Shown one piece after another: positions 25,980-36,452 of a stretch of DNA of 64,000 bases. Position 1 is the stretch's first letter, and every line of letters begins with the position of its first letter. Where the stretch lies: NCBI GenBank assembly GCA_902584445.1, contig CACHZY010000005.1, positions 1 to 64,000 of the forward strand. Direction: 5' to 3'. The translations under genes were made by a program, and so were the position numbers. The DNA comes from an uncultured Bacteroidota bacterium. Lineage in GTDB: Bacteria; Bacteroidota; Bacteroidia; Flavobacteriales; Flavobacteriaceae. Under the pieces are notes generated by a model. The model saw only the letters and a program-made list of their open reading frames with translations, did not search any database and was not told the DNA's origin.

Positions 25980-27338
25980 TTAAAATCCCAAAAAGATTTT
26001 AGCCATGTAAAAAAACAAGAAAATCCCGAAAATATCATTGGCAGTGGTGATAAAGGGGCCTGTAGCAATAGCAGGGTCAATCCCTCGTTTATTAAGAATA
26101 ATTGGCACAAAAGTACCCACTAATGCAGCGATAATAATTACCCCCATCATGGCGCCCGCAATGGTAAGGCTTATTATAGGGTCTTGATTGATAATGAAAC
26201 CAAATAAAATAAGAATTAATGCCAACACTAGTCCATTAATAAGACCCAAGCCTATTTCTTTAAACAGTAGAGGGAGCAATGACCCTTTCACTAGGTTATT
26301 GGCCAGTCCCTGAACTATGATTGCTGAGGATTGAACACCAACATTTCCAGCCATAGCTGCGATCAGTGGAGTGTAAAAAAATAAACTCCGTAATTCAGGT
26401 AATTCCATTATTTTTTCAAAGTCTTGAAGAATAAAAACACCTCCTAAACCACCAAGTAATCCTAGAAATAGCCAAGGTAATCGAGCTTTTGTAAGCTCAA
26501 AAACACCATCATTAGCTTCAACATCGTTAGATATTCCAGCCGCCAGCTGGTAATCCTTTTCTGCTTCTTCTTTAATGAGGTCAACGATATCGTCAATCGT
26601 AATTCTTCCCACTAATTGTTTTTTTTTGTCCACAACAGGAATGGCTTCCAAATCGTATTTTGACATAATATCAGCAACTTCTTCCCCGGGTTGATCGATT
26701 GTTACAGCATCAACTTGGGGAATATAAATATCTTTAACAATTGCCCTAGAATTGGCCGTTATCAAGTCTTTTAAAGAGAGTCTTCCCTTAAGAATATTGT
26801 GCTCATCTACTACATAAATGGAATGAACTCGAGTAACCTCTTCTGCCTGAGCACGCATTGCGTTGAGACATTTTAAAACACTGAGATTTTCTTCTACTTT
26901 TACCAATTCCTTCGCCATCAAACCTCCTGCAGTATTTTCGTTATAGGTAAGCAGCTCACGAATATCTTCAACATGGTCAGAATCTTTAATTTGAGACATG
27001 ACAATTTCCTGTCTATCTTCTGGTAGTTCTGAAATAAGGTCAGCAGCGTCATCTGTATCGAGCTCTTCGATTTCTTCTGCAATCTCTTTGGCAGAAAGTT
27101 TTTCTAGTATTCTCTCTCTTATGTCTTCATCCACTTCTGCAAGTGCATCAGCTGTCTTTTCACTTTCTAGAAGTTTGATTAGATAAGTCGCTTGTTCAGT
27201 TGAGAGTTCGTAAATGACTTCAGCAATATCTGCGTAATGCAAATCCTTTAATCTTTTGCGCAGCCGCACATCAGAGCTTTTATTTATGAGCTCCTTGATG
27301 TTATCTATCACAGATTTACTGATTTCAAACTTTGGCAT
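25980..27338 (-). CDS. mgtE: Magnesium transporter MgtE
   Basis: 452 aa. An acidic MgtE N-terminal superhelix (about 30-130, with EELDTDDAADLISELPEDRQ) is followed by two CBS domains (about 140-260) and five transmembrane helices (about 285-450). The pore segment GNVGVQSSAIIVQGLA is visible. It is a Mg2+ channel gated by cytoplasmic Mg2+. It overlaps rsmA by 14 bases. Confidence 0.95.
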   Translation of the reverse strand: MPKFEISKSVIDNIKELINKSSDVRLRKRLKDLHYADIAEVIYELSTEQATYLIKLLESEKTADALAEVDEDIRERILEKLSAKEIAEEIEELDTDDAADLISELPEDRQEIVMSQIKDSDHVEDIRELLTYNENTAGGLMAKELVKVEENLSVLKCLNAMRAQAEEVTRVHSIYVVDEHNILKGRLSLKDLITANSRAIVKDIYIPQVDAVTIDQPGEEVADIMSKYDLEAIPVVDKKKQLVGRITIDDIVDLIKEEAEKDYQLAAGISNDVEANDGVFELTKARLPWLFLGLLGGLGGVFILQDFEKIMELPELRSLFFYTPLIAAMAGNVGVQSSAIIVQGLANNLVKGSLLPLLFKEIGLGLINGLVLALILILFGFIINQDPIISLTIAGAMMGVIIIAALVGTFVPIILNKRGIDPAIATGPFITTANDIFGIFLFFYMAKIFLGF

Positions 27339-28104
27339 TTTCCACTTTTTTTGTCAGCGCAATGAATTCGTCTCCAGATAATTTTTCCGGTCGCAGGTCA
27401 AAGATACTATCTTCTATAACATTTTTTGGAATGCCAAGGCTTTTAAGACTGTTTCTTAAGGTTTTTCTGCGCTGTTGAAAACTTAGTTTTACGACTTTAA
27501 AGAGCAGTCTTTCATCGAAATCATTAGATAAATTCGTTTTTCTCGTTAGAGCAATGACCCCAGAATCTACTTTTGGAGGAGGTGAAAAGACTAATGGAGC
27601 TACACTGAAAAGGTATTCAGTATTATAGAAGATTTGACAAAGTACTGAAAGAATTCCATAGGCTTTACTTCCTGGTCTTTCACAGATTCTTTTGGCCACT
27701 TCTTTTTGGAACATTCCACAAAAAAAAGGAATTCGATCTCTGTTTTCAAGTGTCTTAAATACTATTTGACTTGAAATATTGTAAGGGAAGTTTCCAATAA
27801 TTGAAAACTTTTCATTTCCAAAAAAACTTTTCAATTCCATTTTAATAAAATTTCCAGATATAATTTTATTTTTCAATGTCGGAAATTTTTTGGTTAAGAA
27901 ACTTACAGCCTCATTATCAATTTCTATAAGTTTTAAATTGATATTTTTTTTGATTAAAAAGTTTGTTAATACTCCCATTCCTGGGCCAATTTCTAAAACA
28001 TTTTTTCCATGATTAATAAATGGCTGATCAGTAATTTTTTCTGCAATATTTAAATCATTCAAAAAGTGTTGTCCTAACTTTTTTTTTGGAGTTACAGCTT
28101 TCAT
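27325..28104 (-). CDS. rsmA: 16S rRNA (adenine1518/1519-N6) dimethyltransferase
   Basis: 259 aa. The SAM motif is NVLEIGPGMGVLT (about 35-47) and the catalytic NxPY motif is IIGNFPYNISSQ. The start KKKLGQHFLND is the classic KsgA N-terminus. It dimethylates two adenines in helix 45 of 16S rRNA late in small-subunit assembly. It overlaps mgtE, so the two are probably cotranscribed. Confidence 0.96.
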   Translation of the reverse strand: MKAVTPKKKLGQHFLNDLNIAEKITDQPFINHGKNVLEIGPGMGVLTNFLIKKNINLKLIEIDNEAVSFLTKKFPTLKNKIISGNFIKMELKSFFGNEKFSIIGNFPYNISSQIVFKTLENRDRIPFFCGMFQKEVAKRICERPGSKAYGILSVLCQIFYNTEYLFSVAPLVFSPPPKVDSGVIALTRKTNLSNDFDERLLFKVVKLSFQQRRKTLRNSLKSLGIPKNVIEDSIFDLRPEKLSGDEFIALTKKVENAKV

Positions 28105-28218
28105 ACTTTTAAATTATGATTTAAAGTTTTAGGCTAAATTTAGTAACCATTTACCTAATCAGAATATTAGGGAACAATGGAGGATTTGAATAAAACTTTA
28201 CATTTAAGAATATCATTT

Positions 28219-29490
28219 TTAATCAATCATTTCAAACCCAGTATAAGCTATTAAAGCTTCGGGTATTTTAATCCCACTCTTAACTTGAAAATTCTCTAGT
28301 AGTCCAGCAACTACTCTAGGGATGGCGAGTGAACTTCCATTTAAAGTATGAACTAAAGCTTTTTTACCTTCACTATCTTTATATCTGATTTTAAGCCGTT
28401 CTGCCTGAAAACTGTTAAATGTGGATACAGAACTCACTTCTAACCATCGCTCTTGAGCTGCTGAATAAATCTCAAAATCAAAGGTTAAGGCTGAGGTGAA
28501 GCCTAAATCTCCGCCACATAACTTTAATATCCTGAAGGGCAATTCTAATTCAGCTAAAATGTTTTTTACATGATCTACCATTCCATCTAGAGAATCTCTG
28601 GAATTATCAGGTCTTTCAATTCTGACGATTTCGACTTTATCAAATTGATGTAGTCTATTGAGTCCTCTAACATTTGCTCCATAGCTGCCAGCCTCTCTTC
28701 TAAAGCAGGGAGTATATCCAGTCATACAGATTGGAAGCTCCTTATTACTAAGTAATTTATTTCTATATATATTAGTTAATGGAACTTCCGCGGTTGGAAT
28801 TAGATACAAGTTATCTTCTTTAATGTGATACATCTGCCCTTCTTTATCTGGAAGTTGGCCCGTTCCAAATCCTGATAATTCATTAACTAGGTGTGGAACT
28901 TGATATTCTTTGTAACCAGCATCAATATTTTTATCGAGAAAATATTGAATTAGCGCTCTTTGAAGTTTAGCCCCTTTTCCTTTATATACAGGGAATCCAG
29001 CACCAGTAATTTTACTCCCAAGATCAAAATCAATTAGATTGTATTTTGTGGCTAATTCCCAATGTGGTAATGCCTTTTGAGGAAACTCAGGTATTAAGCC
29101 TGTACGAAAAACTTCTTCATTATTGTCCTCGTTATTTCCTGAGGGTACAATATCCTCGGGAATATTTGGGATTTGAGTTCTCAACGACATTAAGTCTGCT
29201 TCTATCTTTTGTATCTGTTCTTGCAAATCTTTTGTGACTATTTTCAAGTTTAGAGTTTCCACTTTTAGGTTGTTCGCTTCAACTTTTTTTCCTGATTTAA
29301 ATAATATACCTATATCATTTGAGAGTTGATTGCTTTTTGAAAGAACCTCATCTAATTGAGTTTGGAGGGCGCGACGATTTTGATCAATTTCAAGGAGTTG
29401 ATCAATAAGTTCGGGGTGTGAAAAATTTCTCTTGGCTAAACCCTCTTTAGCTTTGGTCGGGTTTTCTCTAAGATAAACAAGCGATAACAT
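28219..29490 (-). CDS. serS: Seryl-tRNA synthetase
   Basis: 423 aa. An N-terminal coiled-coil arm (about 1-110, beginning MLSLVYLRENPTKAKEGLAK) is followed by the class II catalytic core. Motif 2 is FRREAGSYGANVRGLNRLHQ and motif 3 is in NGSSLAIPRVVAGLLENFQ. It is cytoplasmic and charges tRNA-Ser with serine. A TACCTTTG -7 element (29510-29517, minus strand) lies just upstream of the start. Confidence 0.97.
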   Translation of the reverse strand: MLSLVYLRENPTKAKEGLAKRNFSHPELIDQLLEIDQNRRALQTQLDEVLSKSNQLSNDIGILFKSGKKVEANNLKVETLNLKIVTKDLQEQIQKIEADLMSLRTQIPNIPEDIVPSGNNEDNNEEVFRTGLIPEFPQKALPHWELATKYNLIDFDLGSKITGAGFPVYKGKGAKLQRALIQYFLDKNIDAGYKEYQVPHLVNELSGFGTGQLPDKEGQMYHIKEDNLYLIPTAEVPLTNIYRNKLLSNKELPICMTGYTPCFRREAGSYGANVRGLNRLHQFDKVEIVRIERPDNSRDSLDGMVDHVKNILAELELPFRILKLCGGDLGFTSALTFDFEIYSAAQERWLEVSSVSTFNSFQAERLKIRYKDSEGKKALVHTLNGSSLAIPRVVAGLLENFQVKSGIKIPEALIAYTGFEMID

Positions 29491-29509
29491 GTAATTTAAT
29501 TTTTCATTA

Positions 29510-29517
29510 CAAAGGTA
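29510..29517 (-). promoter_or_regulatory. Predicted -7 element of the serS promoter
   Basis: The minus strand reads TACCTTTG, a full match to TAnnTTTG, ending about 19 bases from the serS ATG. No clear -33 element is seen. Confidence 0.35.
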
Positions 29518-29544
29518 TGTGAAAGCATTGGATTTCTAATTAAA

Positions 29545-30477
29545 CTAGAGGTATTGTGGGATCAATTTTTGACAATGCTTCTTATCAATATCTAATTGAA
29601 TCTTAAGCTTTTCAATAGATTCAAACTTTTTTTCCTCTCTAATTTTTTCTAATATTTCAAGAGTCATTTCGTGGCCATAGAGGTTTCCATTAAAATTAAA
29701 TAAATGTGTTTCTATTTGATTATTTTTTGCTGATATCGTTGGTCTAATTCCAATGTTCATCATTCCAAAATAGGTTTGTTTTTTTAGCCTTGTCCTTGCA
29801 AGATAGACTCCATTTTGAGGTTTGAGCTTATACTTTTCAAATATATTTAAGTTAGCTGTGGGGTAACCAATTTTTCTTCCCAATTCATCCCCTTTTATTA
29901 TTTTTCCAGATAAATTAAATGGTCTGCTGAGGAATTTATTAACTAATTTAAAGTCTCCACTTATTATAGCATTTCGAACTTTGGTTGAACTTACCGAAAT
30001 CGATTTAATATCTTGGGCAGGAATTTCATCAACCTCAAAATTATAATCTAAACCAAAACTCTTTAGGGTTTGAACCGTGGCCTCTCTATTTCGGCCAAAA
30101 CGGTGATCATAACCAATCATCAGTTTTGATACTTTTAGACTATTTACTAAGATATCTCGTGTAAATTTTATGGCTGACATTCTAGAAAAATCCTTTGTGA
30201 AAGGATGAATAATCAAAACTTCCACTCCTAATTTTCTGAAAATATTTTTCTTTTCGTTCATGGTATCGATCATCTTAATATTTGAGTCCTTTTGCAAGAC
30301 CATGCGGGGATGGGGAAAAAAAGTAAGCAATATCGTTAGTAAATTTTCTTTTTTCCCCTTTGCTACCATATCAGTGATAATTTTCCTATGTCCAATATGG
30401 ACTCCGTCGAATGTTCCAATTGTTACAATTGATTCTCTTGAAGGTTTGTATTCCAATATGTTTTCAAATACTTTCAT
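29545..30477 (-). CDS. ribF: Bifunctional riboflavin kinase/FMN adenylyltransferase
   Basis: 310 aa. The FAD synthetase domain (about 1-180) has VTIGTFDGVHIGHRKII and SVSSTKVRNAII. The flavokinase domain (about 185-305) has GRKIGYPTANLNIF and NGVYLAR. It converts riboflavin to FMN and FAD in the cytoplasm. It is divergent from the secreted metalloprotease gene. A TACTTTTG element at 30497-30504 lies upstream on the minus strand. Confidence 0.96.
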   Translation of the reverse strand: MKVFENILEYKPSRESIVTIGTFDGVHIGHRKIITDMVAKGKKENLLTILLTFFPHPRMVLQKDSNIKMIDTMNEKKNIFRKLGVEVLIIHPFTKDFSRMSAIKFTRDILVNSLKVSKLMIGYDHRFGRNREATVQTLKSFGLDYNFEVDEIPAQDIKSISVSSTKVRNAIISGDFKLVNKFLSRPFNLSGKIIKGDELGRKIGYPTANLNIFEKYKLKPQNGVYLARTRLKKQTYFGMMNIGIRPTISAKNNQIETHLFNFNGNLYGHEMTLEILEKIREEKKFESIEKLKIQLDIDKKHCQKLIPQYL

Positions 30478-30496
30478 CTAAAATTAAGTATCACTT

Positions 30497-30504
30497 CAAA
30501 AGTA
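30497..30504 (-). promoter_or_regulatory. Predicted -7 element of the ribF promoter
   Basis: TACTTTTG on the minus strand matches TAnnTTTG and sits 19 bases before the ribF ATG. No convincing upstream TTG element is seen. Confidence 0.35.
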
Positions 30505-30565
30505 CATTATAATTGCTTTAAGTTTTGTGGTCTTTTTTTTTTAATTTAAAGGAAAAATAATTGCA

Positions 30566-33500
30566 TTGGTCATTCGACGAGTAATATTACTCTTTCTGTT
30601 CATTATTTTATTTTTCTTTAACGAGATCCAAGCCCAAGATTATTGGTCTAAAGCTGATAAAGAAATAGTCTTACCTCAAACATTTCAAGCAAGGGAAGAT
30701 TGGCATTACTTATCATTGGATAATGATAAATTAAAAGCTTTATTAATACCTAAAAACATTTCTACCTCCGAGTCTCAGGAAAATAATATATCGATTGAGC
30801 TTCCAAATGAAAAGGGAATTGAAGAAACATTTTCATTAACTTCTGTTGCTGTTCTATCTCCTGAACTAGCCAGACAATTTCCTAAGATTAAAACTTATGT
30901 GGGAAGAAGTAAAAGTAGACCAGATGTATCTGTAAGAATGTCATATACACCAATGGGAATCAATGCTTGGATACGTTTTCCAGACGGTAAAAATAGATTT
31001 ATTCAACCGATTGATAAAGATAGAAATTACTTGTCTTATTTGCGATCAGAGAATAATACGATCAGTAGTTTTGAATGTACTACTCCATTGGATCAAAATT
31101 CGATTGTAGAAGAAAAATTAAAACGAAGGGGAAGTAGTCTCAGAACCTCTGATAGCCATCTTAAAATATTCAGGTTAGCCATCTCTACTTCTGGAGGTTA
31201 TACTTCTTTTTGGGGAGATGATGATCAAAGTAATGGTAGTAATAAAGAAGATGCTTTTGCTGCAGTAGTTAGTACAATTAATCGAGTTAATGAGATTTTT
31301 GAAAATGAATTAGGAATTCACTTGGAGTTGGTAAATGGTCTGGATTTAATTTATGACGACCCTGATAATGACCCCTACACTGATGATTTTGGTTCTGAGG
31401 TTCAAGAAACCCTTGATGAGGTATTTGGCTCTCAAAACTACGATATTGGGCACTTATTTGCATATTCTACAGCAAGCGGTGGAGGGAATGCTGGTTCAGT
31501 AGGTAACGTCTGCATAGATAATAAAAAAGGGTCAGCTTACAGTTATCATCCCTTTGAGGGATCATTTAATGATCCTTTTTTTGAGCGATCATTTTGATAT
31601 CGATTATGTAGCCCACGAAATGGCTCACCAATTTGGAGCATTTCATACTTTTGGTTATGAAAATGAATTTGAGGGAGTAAGCTCAGAGCCTGGCAGTGGT
31701 TCAACTATAATGGGTTATGCTGGAATTACTGGATCGGACAATGTACAAAGGCATAGTGATCCTTATTTTCATTATCATAGTCTAAAAAATATAAATGATT
31801 ATGTTCAAAATCAAACCTGCTATACCACAACATTAAATGAAAATGAACCCCCTACTGTAAATGCTGGTATAGATTATACTATCCCAATAGGTACTGCATA
31901 TGAATTGAAGGCAACTGCGAGCGATCCAGATAATCTAAAATTGTATTACTGTTGGGAACAATTGGATAGTGGGGAAGTAGGAACTAATAATTTTGGACCT
32001 AATTTTCATTTGGGTAGTCAGGCTCGTTCGCTACCACCAACTGAAAGCGCTATAAGGACGATTCCAAGGATGGAGTCAGTTTTGGATGGAAAACTGACAG
32101 AAACGAATCCTACAATTGGAAGTAATTGGGAAACAGTTTCAAATATTGAAAGAACTCTAACATGGGGTGTAACTGTTAGAGATTATTTTCCTGCTTTAGC
32201 AAATGGAAAAGGTAAAACTACTTCTGATGCTAGAATAATAAAAGTGACATCTAAAGCTGGTCCATTTAAAATTTTATCTCAGGCTGAAGAAGGAATTTTT
32301 TGGGAAGGGGGCTCTAGGCAAATCGTTTCTTGGGATGTTTCAAATACTGATCAGAGCCCTATTAACACCAAAAACGTTTCAATTTTAATATCTAAAGACT
32401 TAGGACAGACTTTTAATGAAATTCTAGTTGCCAATACACCAAACGATGGTAATGAAGAAATAACTGTGCCAGCAGATATCAATTCCGATCAAGTGAGAAT
32501 TAAAATTGTTCCTGATAATTCTATTTATTTCACTGTAAACACTCAAAATATAGAAATTCAACAGTCGCCATTTACTTTTTTATTTGATAAATATAATCAA
32601 GAGATTTGCGAGGAATCAGAAATTATTTTTAATTATTACTATGAAACTTACCTTGGATTTAATGAAGAAGTAAATCTCGGCATAAGCAACTTACCTGAAG
32701 GATTAGAAGCTGTTTTCTCATCACCTAAATTAACACAAGGCTCGAGTTCGGGAACCTTGAGGCTCTTAGGACTTGAAAATTTATCTAATCAGGATTTAAC
32801 ACTAGAGGTTTTCGCTCTAGGGAGCACAATTTCAAAAACAGTTGAGTTAGAACTAAGGGCTTTAAACGATAATTTTTCCAATATTGAACTTTTAAGCCCA
32901 ACTATGGATGAAGAGGGTATTAGTAGAAATGTTACGTTGACTTGGGAGGTTGAGACTAGTGCTACTTCTTATATTTTAGAGGTAGCGAAAGATGTAAATT
33001 TTTCAAATATTATTGTTTCTACCTCTACCATTATGAACTCGTATTTTCTTAAAAATTTAGATTTTGCAGAGGAATATTTTTGGCGGGTTAAACCATTAAA
33101 TATTTGTGGCACTGGTGCCTTTTCTGAAACTAGAGCTTTTAATACAACTTTGATTAATTGTAAAAATTATTACCCCTCAAGTCTGCCTAGTCAAATTAGT
33201 GATAGTCAAGGGGTTTTTCCTGGAGTAACAAAAGTCACTATAAATGTTTTTGATCAAGCTTTTATTGAAGATATCAACGTAAAGATATCTATTGAACATG
33301 CCTATATTGAAGATATTTCAATCTATCTAATTGCACCTAACCAAACCAAAATTAAATTATCACAGAATTTAGGAGAAAATTTGGGTAATTACATAAATAC
33401 TGTTTTTGATCAGGAGTCCTCAAATCCAATTGTATTTGCACTGCCCCCATTTATAGGTTCATTTAGTCCAATTGAAGATTTATCAGATCTTTATGGCAAT

Positions 33501-34442
33501 GAAATGAAGGGGGAATGGATACTTCAAATAGAGGATAATTTTGAAGGAACATCAGGAAATTTAACTGACGCTGAATTGCAAATATGCTACAGTGGAGAAA
33601 TTATTCTAGATACTGATAATGATTCAATAGCAGACTTTAAGGATAATTGCCCAACTATAGCTAATAATGATCAATCTGATATTGATAGAGATGGGTTGGG
33701 AGACTTATGTGACTTGAATACCTTTAATAATTTTTTAATTACAAAATCAAATCCAACTTGTGCATTAAAGAACAATGGAATAATAAGTATAAATGGTAAG
33801 GCTCATTTTAGCTACAAAGCAGATATTAAGGGTCCCAATGGGTATTTTTCTCAAAAGAGATTTAATCACTTATATGATGCTACAATAAAAAATCTTTCTC
33901 CAGGGAATTATTCAATTTGTATAACTTCTGATGAGGAAATCAATTTTGAAAGTTGCTTCAAGACCTTACTTGAAAGTCCGGATCCGCTTAACGTTTTAAC
34001 CGAGTTAAATTATCAAAATCAATCCCTTACAATTGATCTTTCAGGAGCTATAAACTATGAAATATTACTTAATAATAGCCGTTATAAATTAAATTCAGGA
34101 AGACACCAACTTTATTTAAAGGAGGGATTAAATAGGTTAGAGATTAGAACTAACCAAGAATGTCATGGAAAAGTGGAAGAGAATATTTATCTATCAGATG
34201 TATCAACTATTTATCCAAATCCAGCTTTTGATTCGGTTAACGTCTTATTAGGAGGACAAGCCAATGACTTTATAATCTCTATTTTCAGCATTCAAGGGGA
34301 TTTAATAGAGCAATTTAAGGAGCAACATCTACCTAGTAACCGAACCTTTACTATTCCTTTAGATTATTATCCCAAAGGGGTTTATCTCATCAATGTTATT
34401 TGTGGAGATAAAATTGAGAATATCAAATTACTTAAGAGATGA
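30566..34442 (+). pseudogene. Secreted reprolysin-like zinc metalloprotease with P-domain and T9SS sorting domain, frame broken once
   Basis: Two ORFs (30566-31597 and 31554-34442) form one protein. The first holds the signal peptide (to about EIQAQ) and propeptide and ends just before the zinc site. The second has DIDYVAHEMAHQFGAFH, an HExxHxxGxxH site, and GSTIMGYAG as the Met-turn. Then come an Fn3-like domain, a proprotein-convertase P-domain (EDISIYLIAPNQTKIKLSQN), a thrombospondin type 3 calcium repeat (DTDNDSIADFKDNCP) and a YPNP-type T9SS domain. Removing one T from the T7 run at 31576-31582 gives PFLSDHFDIDYVAHE and one frame. The start is TTG at 30566. Its last four bases overlap the next lipoprotein gene (ATGA). 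Confidence 0.85.
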
Positions 34443-35122
34443 AATTAGAGAATTTATTTTTGATATTAACTCTTTTTTTAGCCATTGCCTGTGAAAAAGA
34501 AGTAATCATAACCCCAGATCCACCCCTTTTAATTGGACCTGAAAATAACAATAGTTGTACCTCAGAGACAATTATTACATCTCAAAAAAGTCAAGTAAAC
34601 TTTCTTTGGCAAGCTGCATTGAATGCAGATGAATATGAATTAGTAATTAGAGATATTCAAACAAATTTAGACATTCAATTAAATACGTTTCGGACTTTTA
34701 GCCCTGTGGTTTTAGACCGTGGTAAACAGTATTCGTGGTGGGTAATCTCGAAGTACAATGCGGATCAAACCTTTTCAAAAAGCAGAATTTGGACTTTTTA
34801 TCTAGAGGGTCCCCAAAAGTCAAGTCATTTTCCATTTCCTGCAAATCTTTTAAATCCAAAATCTAATGAACAAATAAGTTTGAATGATGGAAAATATATT
34901 TTTATATGGGAATCAACTGACCTTGATGAAGACATAATTGAATATGACTTCTATTTAGGCTCTGATCCTGATGAGTTAACTCTTTTGGCAGAAAGATTAT
35001 CATTAAACTCGATTGAGTTATCGCTTAATCCCAATCAATTCTATTATTGGAAAGTTATAACTAGAGATTCAGAGGGTAATGTTTCTAGTTCGCCTGTTGA
35101 AGGTTTTAAAACTTCTTTTTAA
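34439..35122 (+). CDS. Fn3-like lipoprotein, partner of the upstream T9SS metalloprotease
   Basis: 227 aa. The lipobox (FLAIAC, Cys18) follows a short signal peptide. Two domains of about 95 residues with Fn3-like features come next (NFLWQAALNADEYELVIRD, KQYSWWVISK, then YIFIWESTDLDEDIIEYDF, FYYWKVITRDSEGN). It is clearly paralogous to the lipoprotein at 48849-49583, with the same order of W, Y and proline motifs. Both follow a T9SS cargo gene with a four-base ATGA overlap. I infer an envelope partner or anchor for the cargo. The gene converges with pth and overlaps its end by four bases. Confidence 0.75.
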   Translation: MKLENLFLILTLFLAIACEKEVIITPDPPLLIGPENNNSCTSETIITSQKSQVNFLWQAALNADEYELVIRDIQTNLDIQLNTFRTFSPVVLDRGKQYSWWVISKYNADQTFSKSRIWTFYLEGPQKSSHFPFPANLLNPKSNEQISLNDGKYIFIWESTDLDEDIIEYDFYLGSDPDELTLLAERLSLNSIELSLNPNQFYYWKVITRDSEGNVSSSPVEGFKTSF

Positions 35123-35691
35123 GAGGTTTTACCATTATATAAGTTCATGGATTTTTCAAGTCCTCTTTGGATGAAAGAGAGGGCAATCTCCTCACATTTT
35201 ATTATACCTTTAACTACCTGATTTTTTTCTTCAGAGCTAAATTTTCCTAGTACAAAATCAATTTGGTTAAAACTTTTATCATCATTCTTAATTCCGAATC
35301 TAAGTCTTGGGTAGTTATGTGTATTAAGATGTGCTTCGATGTCTTTTAGTCCGTTATGACCTCCATCACTTCCTTTTCCCTTAAGCCTAAGTTTAGCTAG
35401 GGGAAGATGGAGATCATCAGTAACTACTAAGATATTTTCAATGGCTATGTTTTCTTTTAAAGCCCAGTATCGAACTGCTTTCCCACTTCGATTCATCAGG
35501 GTAGAAGGTTTGATAAGAATAATTTTTTCCCCTTTAAAACGTAATACACCTTTTTTGCAAAGCTTAGATTCTTCCATATCAGCCTTATACTTTTCAGCAA
35601 TGTAATCAATTACTTCAAATCCAATATTATGACGCGTATTTTTATAATCAGCACCAATATTTCCTAAACCAACGATTAAGAATTTTCTCAT
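35119..35691 (-). CDS. pth: Peptidyl-tRNA hydrolase
   Basis: About 190 aa from the ATG at 35691 (MRKFLIVGLGNIGADYKNTR). The catalytic His is in NTRHNIGFEVIDY, and LMNRSGKAVRYWAL and DDLHLPLAKLRLKGKGSDGG are family motifs. It recycles peptidyl-tRNAs dropped from ribosomes. The ORF-track start at 35760 lies within the terminator hairpin behind rplY, so it is rejected; an ATG at 35733 is also possible. The order prs-rplY-pth is common in Bacteroidota. Confidence 0.93.
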   Translation of the reverse strand: MRKFLIVGLGNIGADYKNTRHNIGFEVIDYIAEKYKADMEESKLCKKGVLRFKGEKIILIKPSTLMNRSGKAVRYWALKENIAIENILVVTDDLHLPLAKLRLKGKGSDGGHNGLKDIEAHLNTHNYPRLRFGIKNDDKSFNQIDFVLGKFSSEEKNQVVKGIIKCEEIALSFIQRGLEKSMNLYNGKTS

Positions 35692-35737
35692 GTCAATCGA
35701 TTTTGATTTTCCTTTAAGCCAACGGAGGATCATCTTG

Positions 35738-35771
35738 TAAAAATAAAAAAAGCATCTCATCTAAGAGATGC
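35738..35771 (-). terminator. Terminator after rplY
   Basis: On the minus strand, a 7-bp stem GCATCTC/GAGATGC (35752-35771, six-base loop) is followed by a U-rich run (A's at 35741-35751 on the plus strand). It lies between rplY and pth and contains the rejected pth start codon. Confidence 0.7.
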
Positions 35772-35799
35772 CTTAATTTAAAATCAAATATTATAGAAA

Positions 35800-36441
35800 T
35801 TATTCTGCGGGAGTACCACTTTTAGTTTCTTCTACTTCTCCTTCCTCAGAATCCTCAGTTGTTTCATCCTCTACTTCCTCAACTTCAATTGAAGCTCTTG
35901 AGGTTCTCACTTTACATACAACCATGTTGTCAGGGTGTAAAATAATATAATCACTAGTTTTAAGCTCTTCAATAATAAGCTTATCCCCTAATTCAAGTTC
36001 AGAAATATCGGCCTTTATAAAGTCTGGTAGGTTAGAAGGTACAGCTCTTACCTTAAGCTTTCGTTTATTAATAGATAAGACACCGCCGCTAATCAATACT
36101 CCTGGTGCGGAACCTTCAAAAATTACTGGAATTTCCATAGTAACAGGTTTGTCGTCAAAAACCTGATAGAAATCAACGTGAAGAATCTTGTCACTAACAG
36201 GATGAAATTGGATATCTTGTAAAATGGCATTAATTTTTTCTCCTCCTTCTAAATTAATTACTACAGTGTGGGCATTAGGGGTGTAAACTAATTTACTGAA
36301 ATCAAGTTCGTTTGCGGAAAAATGGATTGGATTTTCTCCTCCATATAGTACGCAAGGAACCTTATCAGCATTACGAAGTGCTTTAGTAGCTAACTTGCCT
36401 ACGCTTTCTCTTTTAGATCCTTTTATTGTAATAGATTTCAT
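35800..36441 (-). CDS. rplY: 50S ribosomal protein L25/general stress protein Ctc
   Basis: 213 aa, the long CTC type. The N-terminal L25 domain (about 1-95) contains [20 protein letters not shown] and [20 protein letters not shown]. The C-terminal TL5-like beta domain (about 98-185) is followed by a Glu-rich tail. It binds 5S rRNA in the large subunit. It is 11 bases downstream of prs and followed by a terminator. Confidence 0.96.
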   Translation of the reverse strand: MKSITIKGSKRESVGKLATKALRNADKVPCVLYGGENPIHFSANELDFSKLVYTPNAHTVVINLEGGEKINAILQDIQFHPVSDKILHVDFYQVFDDKPVTMEIPVIFEGSAPGVLISGGVLSINKRKLKVRAVPSNLPDFIKADISELELGDKLIIEELKTSDYIILHPDNMVVCKVRTSRASIEVEEVEDETTEDSEEGEVEETKSGTPAE

Positions 36442-36452
36442 TTTTGTTTAAT

